Translations under genes and position numbers: made by a program
From: Treponema sp.
GTDB lineage: Bacteria; Spirochaetota; Spirochaetia; Treponematales; Breznakiellaceae
DNA: 37,030 nucleotides
Direction of reading: 5' to 3'
NCBI GenBank assembly: GCA_031274035.1
Contig: JAISQR010000395.1
Location: forward strand, 1-37,030
Part shown: piece by piece, positions 19,266 through 31,111 of the stretch
Layout: each line of letters starts with the position of its first letter
Numbering within the stretch: position 1 is the stretch's first letter
The notes under the pieces: model-generated
Told to the model about the DNA's origin: nothing
What the model saw: only the letters and a program-made list of their open reading frames with translations
Databases searched by the model: none

Positions 19266-21956
19266 ATGTCTGAAGTTCTCCTTAAGAATGTACAGGAAAT
19301 ACTGAATGAGTAAAAATTTACCCGTGCCTCCATCAGTAATTATTCTACCAATCAGTTTAAGGAGTTTGATCTTATACTGAAAGAAGCCCAGGAAAGCAGG
19401 GCCTATGATGATTTAAAAAAACTCTGCGATGAACATCTGGGGCATACCAAGAACAGTATTATTGCCCTGTATCTTTCCGGTATGATCGCACTGTCACGGC
19501 AGCTTATTGATGACGCGGCTATGGTCTCCCTCATCACTATCTTTCTTGACAACCATAAATGGAATATTGTCAAATTTCTCTGTGAACGCATGTTGGATTT
19601 TGGAGAGTCAAAATTTGCCCTTCGTACCCTGGCGGATGGTTATAAAAACGAGAATGAAGAGGATGTTATCTATGGTATATGGGAAAGGCTTGTTAAAGTT
19701 GATTATGATGAAGCCGACCTTGCGAAAGCCCTGGCTGAACATTATGAAAAACTGGAAGATTCCGCAACCGCGATTGATTACTATAAAAAAGCCCTGAACC
19801 GGTATATCAACAAACAGCTCTTTACTAATGTCAAGGATATTTGGGAAAAACTTCTTCTCTATTGCCCTAATGATATCGATTTTTTTCTCCATATACAAAA
19901 GAAGATCGCCAGAAATATCAGTGAGGATAAAGCTGTGCTGCTGCTGCGGGATGTCTACAGCGCCTGTATAAAACGGGATGAAATGGACATAGCAATTATC
20001 ATTTTAAAGCTCATGCTTCAATACGATGAAAAAGACGTTCAGGCCCGGAAGGATATTACCGAATGTTTTCGTAAAAAATACGCGCATCATAGCCAGCTTG
20101 AAGAGTATATCCGTATTTCAAATCTGACTTCCGCCTATCGTGATGTGCATGAAGCCATTATGTCCTTTGAAAAGCATATCGCATTTGATAAAGGTAATTT
20201 TGTTTTCCATCGTACCTGGGGCGTAGGGAGGATAGCCGGTGTTGAAGGCGGTGAAATCGTTATTGATTTTGCAAAAAAACGGGAGCATTCCATGTCCTTG
20301 GAAATGGCGGTAAACGCCCTGCAAACCCTGTCAAAAAATCATATTTGGGTACTTAAAGCTACTCAGAAAAAAGAAAAACTGCATGAACGGATTAAAAATG
20401 ATTATAGTTGGGCATTAAAAACGATAATAAAAAGTTTTGATAATGCCTGTGATCTTAAACGGATCAAGGCCGAACTGGTTCCCAGTATACTTTCCACAGG
20501 TGAATGGACTACCTGGAGCCTTAAAGCCAAAGAGATATTTAAATCGGACCCTTCTTTTGGGACAAGTTCTAATAGTGTTGATGTGTTTACGGTACGGGAA
20601 CGGCCTATCAGTATTGAAGAAAAGCTGTTTAATGAATTTAAAGCGGAGAAGAATTTCTTTGACCGGGTACAAACTATACGTAATTTCGTTGCACAGAAGG
20701 ATATTGAACCGGATTCGGAGTATTTTAACGAGATGCTGGATTATTTCAGGGGTTTCCTCCGGCCTAACCAGCAGACGGACGAGCAGGTTGTCGCTTCCTA
20801 CCTCCTTGTAAAAGAGATACTTGCCCAGCATCCCCAATCAGGCATTACTCTGTCGCTTAATTTCCCCGAGATTTTTGAACCTATCGAAGATGTAGCAGAA
20901 CTGTTTAGCAAGATTAAAGATAATAAATTAAAAGAAGATTTTCTGCACCATATAAAGCTCTTCGTTCCGGCGTGGGCTGATATTTATGTGAAGCTCTTTC
21001 CTCACGCACTGCTTAATACGATCCTTGTCAATCTGGTAAAAGAAGGATACGAGGGAAAACTTGTTGCTATGACCGTTAATTGTTTTGAAAATTTCCGTGA
21101 ATACCGTGAGGCGGTGGTATGGCTTTTCCGTAATGCCGCGGAGGAAAGCTGGTTTATAAAAGCCGCTATACCTTATGAGAAACAGCTTATCACGCTTATT
21201 TATATTCTGGATATCAGTTACCGCGAAATAGAAAACCACCGGGATACGTCAGAAAACAGGAAGATAAACAAACAGGTCCACAGTATCCTTTTTAAAGAAG
21301 CTAAACTGATAAATTATATTGATACTGCGGATCCTGATACTATCGTTTGGATATACACCTTTATCAGCGATGTTAAGGATCTGGACCCGCAGGATAAGAT
21401 CAATCTCCGCAGCCGTATTCTGGATAAACATCCGGATTTAAAATTCTTTGAGAATGAAGAAAAAACACCAATCAGCATACGAGGGCTTATCGTTACATCT
21501 GCAATGTATGAAGAAAAGCAGCGGCAGCTTACCCACATCATGGAGGTGGAAGTTCCCGCCAACTCAAAAGAAATTGAAAATGCTCTTCTTCAGGGAGATT
21601 TGCGGGAGAATGCCGAATATAAGGCGGCCAAGGAAAAACAAGATATGCTTAATTCAACTGTGGCTAAACTAAAAGAGGAAATAGAGCAGGCCCAGCTTTT
21701 TGATCCTGCAACTATCAATACAGCTAAGGTATCTTTTGGAACAAAAGTAACCCTGAAAAATAACGGCAGCAGGAAGCATGAAGAATACACGATTCTGGGT
21801 CCGTGGGAATCAAATCCTGAAAATGGAATCATTTCTTACCTTGCGCCGTTAGGGAAAGCTATGTTGAATAAAGGTATTGGAGATAAATTTGATTTTACCG
21901 TCAGCAATGAAAAGGTATCGTATATTGTTGAAAAAATAAGCGCCGTCCCGTTCTAA
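19266..21956 (+). pseudogene. greA: Long GreA-family transcription elongation factor, interrupted by an in-frame TAA at 19311-19313 (possible pseudogene, recoding or assembly error)
   Basis: Frame reads MSEVLLKNVQEILNE*KFTRASISNYSTNQFKEFDLILKEAQESRAYDDLKKLCDEHLGHTKNSIIALYLSGM... and continues into the ORF 19482-21956, with a C-terminal GreA domain (ALLQGDLRENAEYKAAKEKQ). RBS aggag before the ATG. Confidence 0.8.
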
Positions 21957-21985
21957 AAAACAGGGAAACGAGGAGAAACAAATAA

Positions 21986-23851
21986 TTGAAGGAAAAACCG
22001 GTTTACGGAAAGGTTTGTATTATGAACTTATCCCAAAACTCGGTTAGTATTGGGATAAGCTACGGAAAAAGCGGCCAAAGGCCCGCTTTTTCCCCTAATT
22101 CAAAGGCAGCTTTCCCAAAAACTGAAGTTTTGGGAAAGCCGCTTATTATTTTGCTTTTCCTGATGTCTGTTTTGACTGTTCATGCGGAAGAACGGAATCC
22201 CATAGACTTGATACTGCTTCTGGATACCTCTGCCAGTATGAGTGAATATTACCCGCAGCTTAACGGTTATCTAACAGGGCCTTTTCTTAAAAAATATTTA
22301 CAAGTTGGGGATACTTTTCATCTAATTTCTTTTTCCAGCACGGCGCGGCTGGAGATATCACGCCGTATTCAGGAACTGGGGGATGTAGAAACCGTTATAG
22401 CACGTATCCTTCTCATGCTCCCCGTATACCCTGATTCCGATATTGCCGGCGGTCTTAATTATGCTGAGGCGTATGCCGCTTCTGTGCCGGGTGAACGCTC
22501 CAAAAAAATTGTCCTTGTATCGGATGGAAATTTAAATGGCAATTCCTTTTCGGATCAATCGCTTACCATTGATAAAATTGTTTCAGCATCCGCCCTGCGC
22601 TTAAAAAAAGATAGAATAGAACTTGAATTTGTCAGTATCCCTGAAAATATGCTTTCTTCCGTTCAAAGTCCGCCGGCAGCAACGGCTGCCAGGCCCCCCG
22701 CCTCAGAAACCCCGGCCAGGCCCGGACAGACGGTTCCCGGCTCTTCGTCTCCCGCTCCCCAAGGGGCATCCAGTCCGCCGGTAACAACGGCTCCCAGGCC
22801 GCCCGCCCCAGAAACCCCGGCCAGGCCCGGACAGACGGTTCCCGGCTCTTCGTCTCCCGCTCCCCAGGGCGGCTCCGGCCCTTCGGCAGCAACGGCTCCC
22901 AGGCCCCCCGTCCCAGAAACCCCGGCCAGACCAGGACAGGCGGCTCCCGGCTCTTCGTCTCCCTCACCCCAGGGGGGTGTTTCCGGCACACCGAGCGCCG
23001 ATATGGGCGGTATTGATAGAAATCAGACGCAGACCGGTATAGATCAGGGTGATGTTTCCGCCATACAGGGCGGCGTACCCGGTACCGATAGAGAACCGCA
23101 ACCGCAGGGCGGTGTCTCCGGCATACCGAGCAGCGGTACGGGCGGTATTGATAGAAATCAGACGCAGACCGGTATAGATCAGGGCGGAATCTCCCGCGGT
23201 CAGAACGCCGGTCTTCCATTGCCGCTCTTAATTGCGTTGGGGATTTTTGCTCTGGCTTTGATCGTCTTGATAATATTCCTTGTTGCAAGACGTTTGCATG
23301 AATCGCCGAATCGGGCGATGGCAAGCGCATCGGGTATGTCGGCCATCAAGACGAAGGATGCGAAAATGCTGGCGGAATTTGCCGTAAATCAGACACGGCG
23401 CAAATCCCGGCCCCCCTCTTCACCGCCTAAAAAGGTCTCTCTCATGGGAACAAGCGCTCCTGAGGCGGTAGATGACGGGCCTCTGATGCTATCTCTCTTT
23501 GTTGAGGATCAGAATACCGCTATAGGCAGGCGGAATATCCATGTTGTTAAAGAGGGGTATTCCTTTAGTATAGGCGGCGGAAAATCAGATTTCCTAATTT
23601 TCCTTGTACCAATACCTCCCCATATTGCCGATATCCGCTTTGACGGCAGGCAGTGCACCCTGATTCCGCGAAAGCCGCAATTTTTTCCGGATATAGGTTC
23701 CGGGCCGGTTTCTGATTGTATAGGGGAAACGATCCGTATTGTTTCACAACGGGGCTACGAGCTTTTTATCCGTATAGAGCGGTATGAGGACCCCCTGAAA
23801 GCCCTGAACCGTTTGCTCAACTCGGTAAAGGTTGTCGGATCGAATGTATAA
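21986..23851 (+). CDS. VWA-domain membrane protein with Pro-rich tandem repeats and FHA-like cytoplasmic tail
   Basis: MIDAS LILLLDTSASMSEYY; 3 x 35-aa repeats; TM LPLLIALGIFALALIVLIIFLVARR; possible FHA-like C-terminus (YSFSIGGGKSDFLI). Confidence 0.8.
   Translation: MKEKPVYGKVCIMNLSQNSVSIGISYGKSGQRPAFSPNSKAAFPKTEVLGKPLIILLFLMSVLTVHAEERNPIDLILLLDTSASMSEYYPQLNGYLTGPFLKKYLQVGDTFHLISFSSTARLEISRRIQELGDVETVIARILLMLPVYPDSDIAGGLNYAEAYAASVPGERSKKIVLVSDGNLNGNSFSDQSLTIDKIVSASALRLKKDRIELEFVSIPENMLSSVQSPPAATAARPPASETPARPGQTVPGSSSPAPQGASSPPVTTAPRPPAPETPARPGQTVPGSSSPAPQGGSGPSAATAPRPPVPETPARPGQAAPGSSSPSPQGGVSGTPSADMGGIDRNQTQTGIDQGDVSAIQGGVPGTDREPQPQGGVSGIPSSGTGGIDRNQTQTGIDQGGISRGQNAGLPLPLLIALGIFALALIVLIIFLVARRLHESPNRAMASASGMSAIKTKDAKMLAEFAVNQTRRKSRPPSSPPKKVSLMGTSAPEAVDDGPLMLSLFVEDQNTAIGRRNIHVVKEGYSFSIGGGKSDFLIFLVPIPPHIADIRFDGRQCTLIPRKPQFFPDIGSGPVSDCIGETIRIVSQRGYELFIRIERYEDPLKALNRLLNSVKVVGSNV
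22027..22140. repeat. Family C palindromic array, copy C3 (three hairpins inside the VWA-protein CDS)
   Basis: CTTATCCCAA/TTGGGATAAG (22027-22059), GGAAAAAGCGGCCaaaGGCCCGCTTTTTCC (22064-22093), GCTTTCCCAAAA/TTTTGGGAAAGC (22109-22139). Confidence 0.85.
22668..22982 (+). repeat. Three tandem 105-bp repeats (35 aa each)
   Basis: Units start at 22668, 22773 and 22878; each encodes a variant of PPAATAPRPPxPETPARPGQTVPGSSSPAPQGxS. Confidence 0.9.
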
Positions 23852-23900
23852 TACTTTACATAACAAAGAACTTAGCCATCCAATGAATCTGAGCAAAAAA

Positions 23901-23982
23901 TCCCGATCAATGGGCATGCTGTACTCTTCGAGTATTCGGAGTTTGCACGGTATAAATATTCATATTTATACCGTGCAAACTC

Positions 23983-23985
<3 letters not shown>
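23901..23985. repeat. Family A composite palindromic repeat, copy A4
   Basis: TCCCGATCAATGGGCATGCTGTACTCTTCGAGTATTCGGAGTTTG, then GCACGGTATAAATATTCATATTTATACCGTGC and CAAACTCCTAG. Confidence 0.85.
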
Positions 23986-26576
<2,591 letters not shown>

Positions 26577-26603
26577 TCATTTAGCCGTGCGCGCCGATGG
26601 GTT

Positions 26604-26707
26604 CCTATTTATGAATATTTATACCTTGCAAACTCCCAAAGGAGCCCCGTTAATCGGAATTTTTGCATGAATATGCAAAAATTCACCAAAGTCCCACAGG
26701 CTCCTAG
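26604..26707. repeat. Family A composite palindromic repeat, copy A5 (inverted relative to A3)
   Basis: Reverse complement nearly identical to 18924-19027. Confidence 0.85.
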
Positions 26708-26827
26708 GCGTTCATATTGCTGAGTGTCTAAATTTCAGTATTTTAATGGGGTGTTGGATGCTTTTTTTCGATCTTCCGGGCTTTTCAGAAATTGTTCTCA
26801 GTTATATAGTATGGTGGGAGGTTTCCA

Positions 26828-28030
26828 ATGCAATACAGGATAGATAAGAAATCGGGAAACAGGCTCTCGGTACTGGGATTCGGCTGTATGCGTTTCCCCA
26901 GGAATCTGGGAGCCATAGATATGAAGAGAACCGAAACACTGATAATGAAGGCAATAGAGGGCGGAGTTAATTATTTTGATACCGCCTATATCTACCCGGG
27001 AAGCGAGGAAGCTCTGGGGGCTATTCTGGCAAAGAACAGTGTGCGGGAAAAGGTGTTCATTGCTACAAAGCTGCCCATAGTTCTGGTAAAGGACAAGGCG
27101 GATTTTGACAGATTCTTCAATAAGGAACTGGAAAGGCTTAGAACGGATTATATTGATTACTACCTTATGCACCAGCTTACCGATATGGATTTCTGGGACA
27201 TGCTTAAGAATTTGGGCATTGAGGAATGGATTGCGGAACAGAAGAAAAGTGGACGGATACGGCAGGCCGGTTTTTCCTTTCACGGCACGCAGGCTGAATT
27301 CCTTAAATTGGTAGATGTTTATCCCTGGGATTTCTGCCAGATACAGTACAACTACTCCGATGAAAACTTCCAGGCAGGAACCATCGGCCTTAAAAAAGCA
27401 TCGGAAATGATGCCGGTTATCATCATGGAGCCGCTTTTGGGCGGTAAACTCACCGAAGGCCTCCCCCAGGAGGCTGCGTCCATTTTCAAAAAGGCCGATT
27501 CTCACTCCAGCCTTGCCGCATGGGGCCTCAACTGGGTGTGGAACCATACCGGTGTAACCCTCCTCCTCTCCGGCATGAGCAGCGAAGCCCAGCTTGAGGA
27601 GAATATCCGTCTGGCCGATGCTTCGGCGCCGGGTATGCTCGGCCCTCTGGAACTGGATGTCTACCATCAGGTTCTAAATGTATTCAATAAATTCTATAAA
27701 ATACACTGTACCGGCTGTAATTACTGTATGCCCTGCCCCCAGGGTGTCAATATACCCGGTTGTTTTGCAGGTTACAACCTTTCCTATTCGATGGGTTTTG
27801 TACTGGGCCTCAAGCATTACATTACGAGCATTGCCGCCATATCTGAAAAAACCGCGGGCGTCGGCCTCTGCGTTAAATGCGGGAAATGCGAGAAAATCTG
27901 TCCGCAGCGTATACCCATCATCCGCTGCCTTGAAGATGTCAAGAAACGCATGGAGCCCTTCTGGTATCGGTGGGTGATAGGTATAGCCCGTTTTGTTTTG
28001 GGTAAAAACGGAAAGAAAAACTTGCAATGA
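26828..28030 (+). CDS. Aldo/keto reductase with C-terminal 4Fe-4S ferredoxin-type domain
   Basis: AKR motifs (GVNYFDTAYIYPGSEEALG, DYIDYYLMHQ) and cysteine clusters CTGCNYCMPCPQGV, CVKCGKCEKICPQ. Confidence 0.92.
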   Translation: MQYRIDKKSGNRLSVLGFGCMRFPRNLGAIDMKRTETLIMKAIEGGVNYFDTAYIYPGSEEALGAILAKNSVREKVFIATKLPIVLVKDKADFDRFFNKELERLRTDYIDYYLMHQLTDMDFWDMLKNLGIEEWIAEQKKSGRIRQAGFSFHGTQAEFLKLVDVYPWDFCQIQYNYSDENFQAGTIGLKKASEMMPVIIMEPLLGGKLTEGLPQEAASIFKKADSHSSLAAWGLNWVWNHTGVTLLLSGMSSEAQLEENIRLADASAPGMLGPLELDVYHQVLNVFNKFYKIHCTGCNYCMPCPQGVNIPGCFAGYNLSYSMGFVLGLKHYITSIAAISEKTAGVGLCVKCGKCEKICPQRIPIIRCLEDVKKRMEPFWYRWVIGIARFVLGKNGKKNLQ

Positions 28031-28059
28031 TTATCCATTTTTGCTAAACTTATCTGTAA

Positions 28060-29418
28060 ATGTATAAACCTTACCAGCCTCCGGTGGTTCACGCATATCC
28101 GGATATTGAGACACCGGAACCTCATGTTTCAAAATTCATGATACTGCTGGTAAAATTATTTGGACGTTTGTACCTCTTTCTTTTTCTGGGTATAGCCCGT
28201 ATCTTTTTAAAAGGTAAGCGCTATTTCTTTGACTCTTTTGATAGGGCTTTACGGGGAAAGAGTCGTTGTATCCTTGCGTTCAGGCATCCCTGTGGAGGGG
28301 AACCCCAGATGCTCTCCTGGTTCATCCTCTTCAAGTTCAGGGCTCTGGCGAAGAAGAGCGGCTATACTTTTGCAAGAGCGCCCCATACGGTTTTTGTGTA
28401 CGGCTACGAGGTGGTACGCTGGGGCGGGGCTATTGCACGCATGGTCATGCCCAGGCTGGGGGCCATGCCGGTTCATCATGCCAAACTGGATACACGGGGT
28501 ATGAGCCGTATCTACAGGGCCATAACGGAAGGTCCCTATCCCCTGGCCATAGCTCCAGAGGGTCAGGTTTCCTATACTGCCGAATCTATTCCCCGCCTTG
28601 AACAAGGCGTAATCAGAATTGGGTTCCATGCGGCGGACCGGCTTCAACATTCAGGCAGCAATTGCCCGGTAGAGATACTTCCCGTGTCGGTTCATTTCCG
28701 CTACGGCGTGTGGGGAAAGCTCGCGCTGAAATCGCTCGTCGGTAAGATTGAAAAGTATACCGGCCTTGGAAAGGGAAATAAGGATGCCGGGGAATTGTCT
28801 ATGCAGGAGCGTATCCTGCACTGCCGTGAACATATCCTTGCGGTAAACGAGAAACGTTATGGTCTTCCGGTATATCCCGATAGACCTTATACTGAACGTA
28901 TTAACGCGGTCATAGACGCGGCCTTGAACTATACAGAAATGCTCCTGGGGCTTCAAAAGGGGCGTGGAGAAATTATTGACCGCATGTACCATCTACGTCA
29001 GATATGCTGGGATCGTATATACCTTCCTGGTACAAACGTGTTGGACGATTTTTCCCCTGTTGAAAGGAGCGTTAAAGATCTTCGTGCCGGAGAAGCCTGG
29101 CATGCAGGCCGCCATCTGGAGGTGGTGGATTTTTCCTGGTATTTTCGCGGCGCTCTTCCCTCCGAAGATGCGCCTCTGCATACAAGGATAGAGTATGTTC
29201 AGAATCTCTGGGATTTTGCCAATCGTACTATGGGCGGGGCCTATGCGAACCGTACAAATATCTTTCCCCGTCGTGTTATCTTCCGGGCAGCTCCGCCTAT
29301 AAACCTGTCGGCGCGGCTTCCCGAATACAGGAGCAACAGAAAAGCAGTTGTCAGGAAAGTTATGGATGAACTAAAAGACGCCTATATGAATTGTATAGAA
29401 GAAATGAAAAAAGAGTGA
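28060..29418 (+). CDS. PlsC-like acyltransferase
   Basis: Motif-I-like FRHPCGGEPQML and motif-III-like IAPEGQVSY. Confidence 0.65.
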   Translation: MYKPYQPPVVHAYPDIETPEPHVSKFMILLVKLFGRLYLFLFLGIARIFLKGKRYFFDSFDRALRGKSRCILAFRHPCGGEPQMLSWFILFKFRALAKKSGYTFARAPHTVFVYGYEVVRWGGAIARMVMPRLGAMPVHHAKLDTRGMSRIYRAITEGPYPLAIAPEGQVSYTAESIPRLEQGVIRIGFHAADRLQHSGSNCPVEILPVSVHFRYGVWGKLALKSLVGKIEKYTGLGKGNKDAGELSMQERILHCREHILAVNEKRYGLPVYPDRPYTERINAVIDAALNYTEMLLGLQKGRGEIIDRMYHLRQICWDRIYLPGTNVLDDFSPVERSVKDLRAGEAWHAGRHLEVVDFSWYFRGALPSEDAPLHTRIEYVQNLWDFANRTMGGAYANRTNIFPRRVIFRAAPPINLSARLPEYRSNRKAVVRKVMDELKDAYMNCIEEMKKE

Positions 29419-29466
29419 AGCTCATTCCCTGAAAGGCCCTGCCGTACTCGCATAAACCTGTTTTTT

Positions 29467-30915
29467 ATGGTAAACTTTAACTTAACTATGAAGCGATTTG
29501 AAGCCCTTCTTGCCGCCGGACTGGGGGATTGGCCAGCGGGGACGGTATTCCTTGCCGCGGTTTCCGGCGGTTCCGATTCTACGGCTATGCTGGCGGCCCT
29601 TGCCGCCTTACGGCAGGGGCAAGGGTTTACGCTGTATTGCCTGCATGTAGAGCATGGGATACGGTCGGCGGAGGAGTCTAAAGGCGATGCGGAGGCGGTT
29701 CGGGGGCTTTGCGGAAAACTGAACGTACCCTGCCGTATCGTGCATATTGCGCCGGGAAGAATCGCGGCGGCGGCCGGTAAATGGGGGACAGGCATTGAGG
29801 CGGCGGCCAGGTTTTTCCGGCATAGGGTATGGTTAAGGGAAGCGCGGCGTCTGGGCGCCGGCCGGGTGCTGGCGGCTCATACACGGGACGATGTCCTTGA
29901 ACTGCTCCTGATGCGCTTCCTGCGGGGCTCAGGCCCAGCGGGACTTGCCGGCATTCCCCGTGAGCGGGGCTGTGTGTTACGGCCCATGCTGGCGCTGGGC
30001 AGGGAAGATGTGCTTGGCTACCTGGATGAGTGCAACATTCCCTATAGGACGGACTCTACCAATGCCGATACAAAGTACCTCCGTAACCGCATACGGCTCA
30101 GGCTTATCCCCCGGTTGAATGTGCTGTTTCCGGGTTGGCAGAAACCGGTTCTCAGCCTGGCGGAAACTCAAGCCATGAGCGCTTCTTTTTTAAAGGCTGA
30201 AGCGGAGAAGCGTATCCCCTGGCATTCAGGCCGTTCGGGGCTTGAGCCTAAGATAAACGCGGCGGCGATCTTAAGCGCGGACAGGGGCGTATTTTTTGCC
30301 GAGCCCTTGATTGTTCGGGAAGAAGCCCTGTTCCTTGCCGCGGATAAACTTGCGCCGCAGAGCGGGAATGAGGCAACACTAAAGCGCAGTACTATACGGC
30401 GCTTTGCGGCCGGAAAAACCGGGGCCGCGGATCTGGGGGGGCTGCAACTTGAAAGCAGTTCCGGCATGGTAAATATATGGAAAAAAGGCAAGGATTTCTT
30501 TGAACGGGGGTTTTTACTGTTGATTAAAGAGCCGGGAGTCTATAATCTTAAAGGGTTAAGCATAAGGATCGGCACGGCACGACCTGCCGGGGAGTTTTGC
30601 GGATATTTTTCCGCCGATCTTCCTCTGGCCATAAGGCCGGTTTATAAAGATGATTATATTTTCCATGACGGAAAAAAGCGGAATGCGGCAAGCCTTTTTG
30701 CGGAAAAATCTGCCCGCAGGGTACTTGAAGGGGCTTGTGCTTCCCGGTACACAGATAGGATATGCGCGGAAGACAGAACAGGGATTGCGGCCCTAATCGG
30801 TAGGGGGCTGGACGGCGGCGTTCTTGTATGGCGAAGGGAAGAAAAGCTCTCTGTTTTCTTTGCTTCCCTTGAATACGAAGTATTTTGCGGCGGAAAAAGA
30901 TCGTTTCCCGGATAA
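29467..30915 (+). CDS. tilS: tRNA(Ile)-lysidine synthetase
   Basis: PP-loop AAVSGGSDSTAML and downstream LAAHTRDDVLELLLMRFLRGSG, YRTDSTNADTKYLRNRIRLRLIP. Confidence 0.93.
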   Translation: MVNFNLTMKRFEALLAAGLGDWPAGTVFLAAVSGGSDSTAMLAALAALRQGQGFTLYCLHVEHGIRSAEESKGDAEAVRGLCGKLNVPCRIVHIAPGRIAAAAGKWGTGIEAAARFFRHRVWLREARRLGAGRVLAAHTRDDVLELLLMRFLRGSGPAGLAGIPRERGCVLRPMLALGREDVLGYLDECNIPYRTDSTNADTKYLRNRIRLRLIPRLNVLFPGWQKPVLSLAETQAMSASFLKAEAEKRIPWHSGRSGLEPKINAAAILSADRGVFFAEPLIVREEALFLAADKLAPQSGNEATLKRSTIRRFAAGKTGAADLGGLQLESSSGMVNIWKKGKDFFERGFLLLIKEPGVYNLKGLSIRIGTARPAGEFCGYFSADLPLAIRPVYKDDYIFHDGKKRNAASLFAEKSARRVLEGACASRYTDRICAEDRTGIAALIGRGLDGGVLVWRREEKLSVFFASLEYEVFCGGKRSFPG

Positions 30916-30992
30916 TTGTGGAAATTTAATTGGTATAAAGGCATTTCTAAAAAACCTGGTTAAGTTTTTAGAGGTCTTCTTAATAAATTCAG

Positions 30993-31069
30993 GTAACTAC
31001 TCAGATTAATGTGTGGGTTAAAAGTATCTGAAAACACGTATCAAAAATCGTACATGCTTGAGTAGTTGC
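30993..31069. mobile_element. Family B MITE-like element, short copy
   Basis: Ends GTAACTACTCAgattaatgtg and tacatgcTTGAGTAGTTGC; both ends are similar to those of 9088-9280 in inverted orientation. Confidence 0.7.
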
Positions 31070-31111
31070 CAATTTAGTCTTTCCTCGGTGAGTTTTGGAG
31101 GGTATATTAGA

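Noticed and set aside
19482-21956. ATG at 19482 as the true greA start
   Set aside because: The same frame is coding-like for 56 codons upstream and there is a good RBS-ATG at 19266; kept only as a possible reinitiation site.
22632-23330. 232-aa antisense ORF over the VWA gene
   Set aside because: Shadow ORF caused by the GC-rich tandem repeats; the sense strand has clear VWA and TM domains.
26798-27667. 289-aa antisense ORF
   Set aside because: Lies opposite the well-supported aldo/keto reductase gene.
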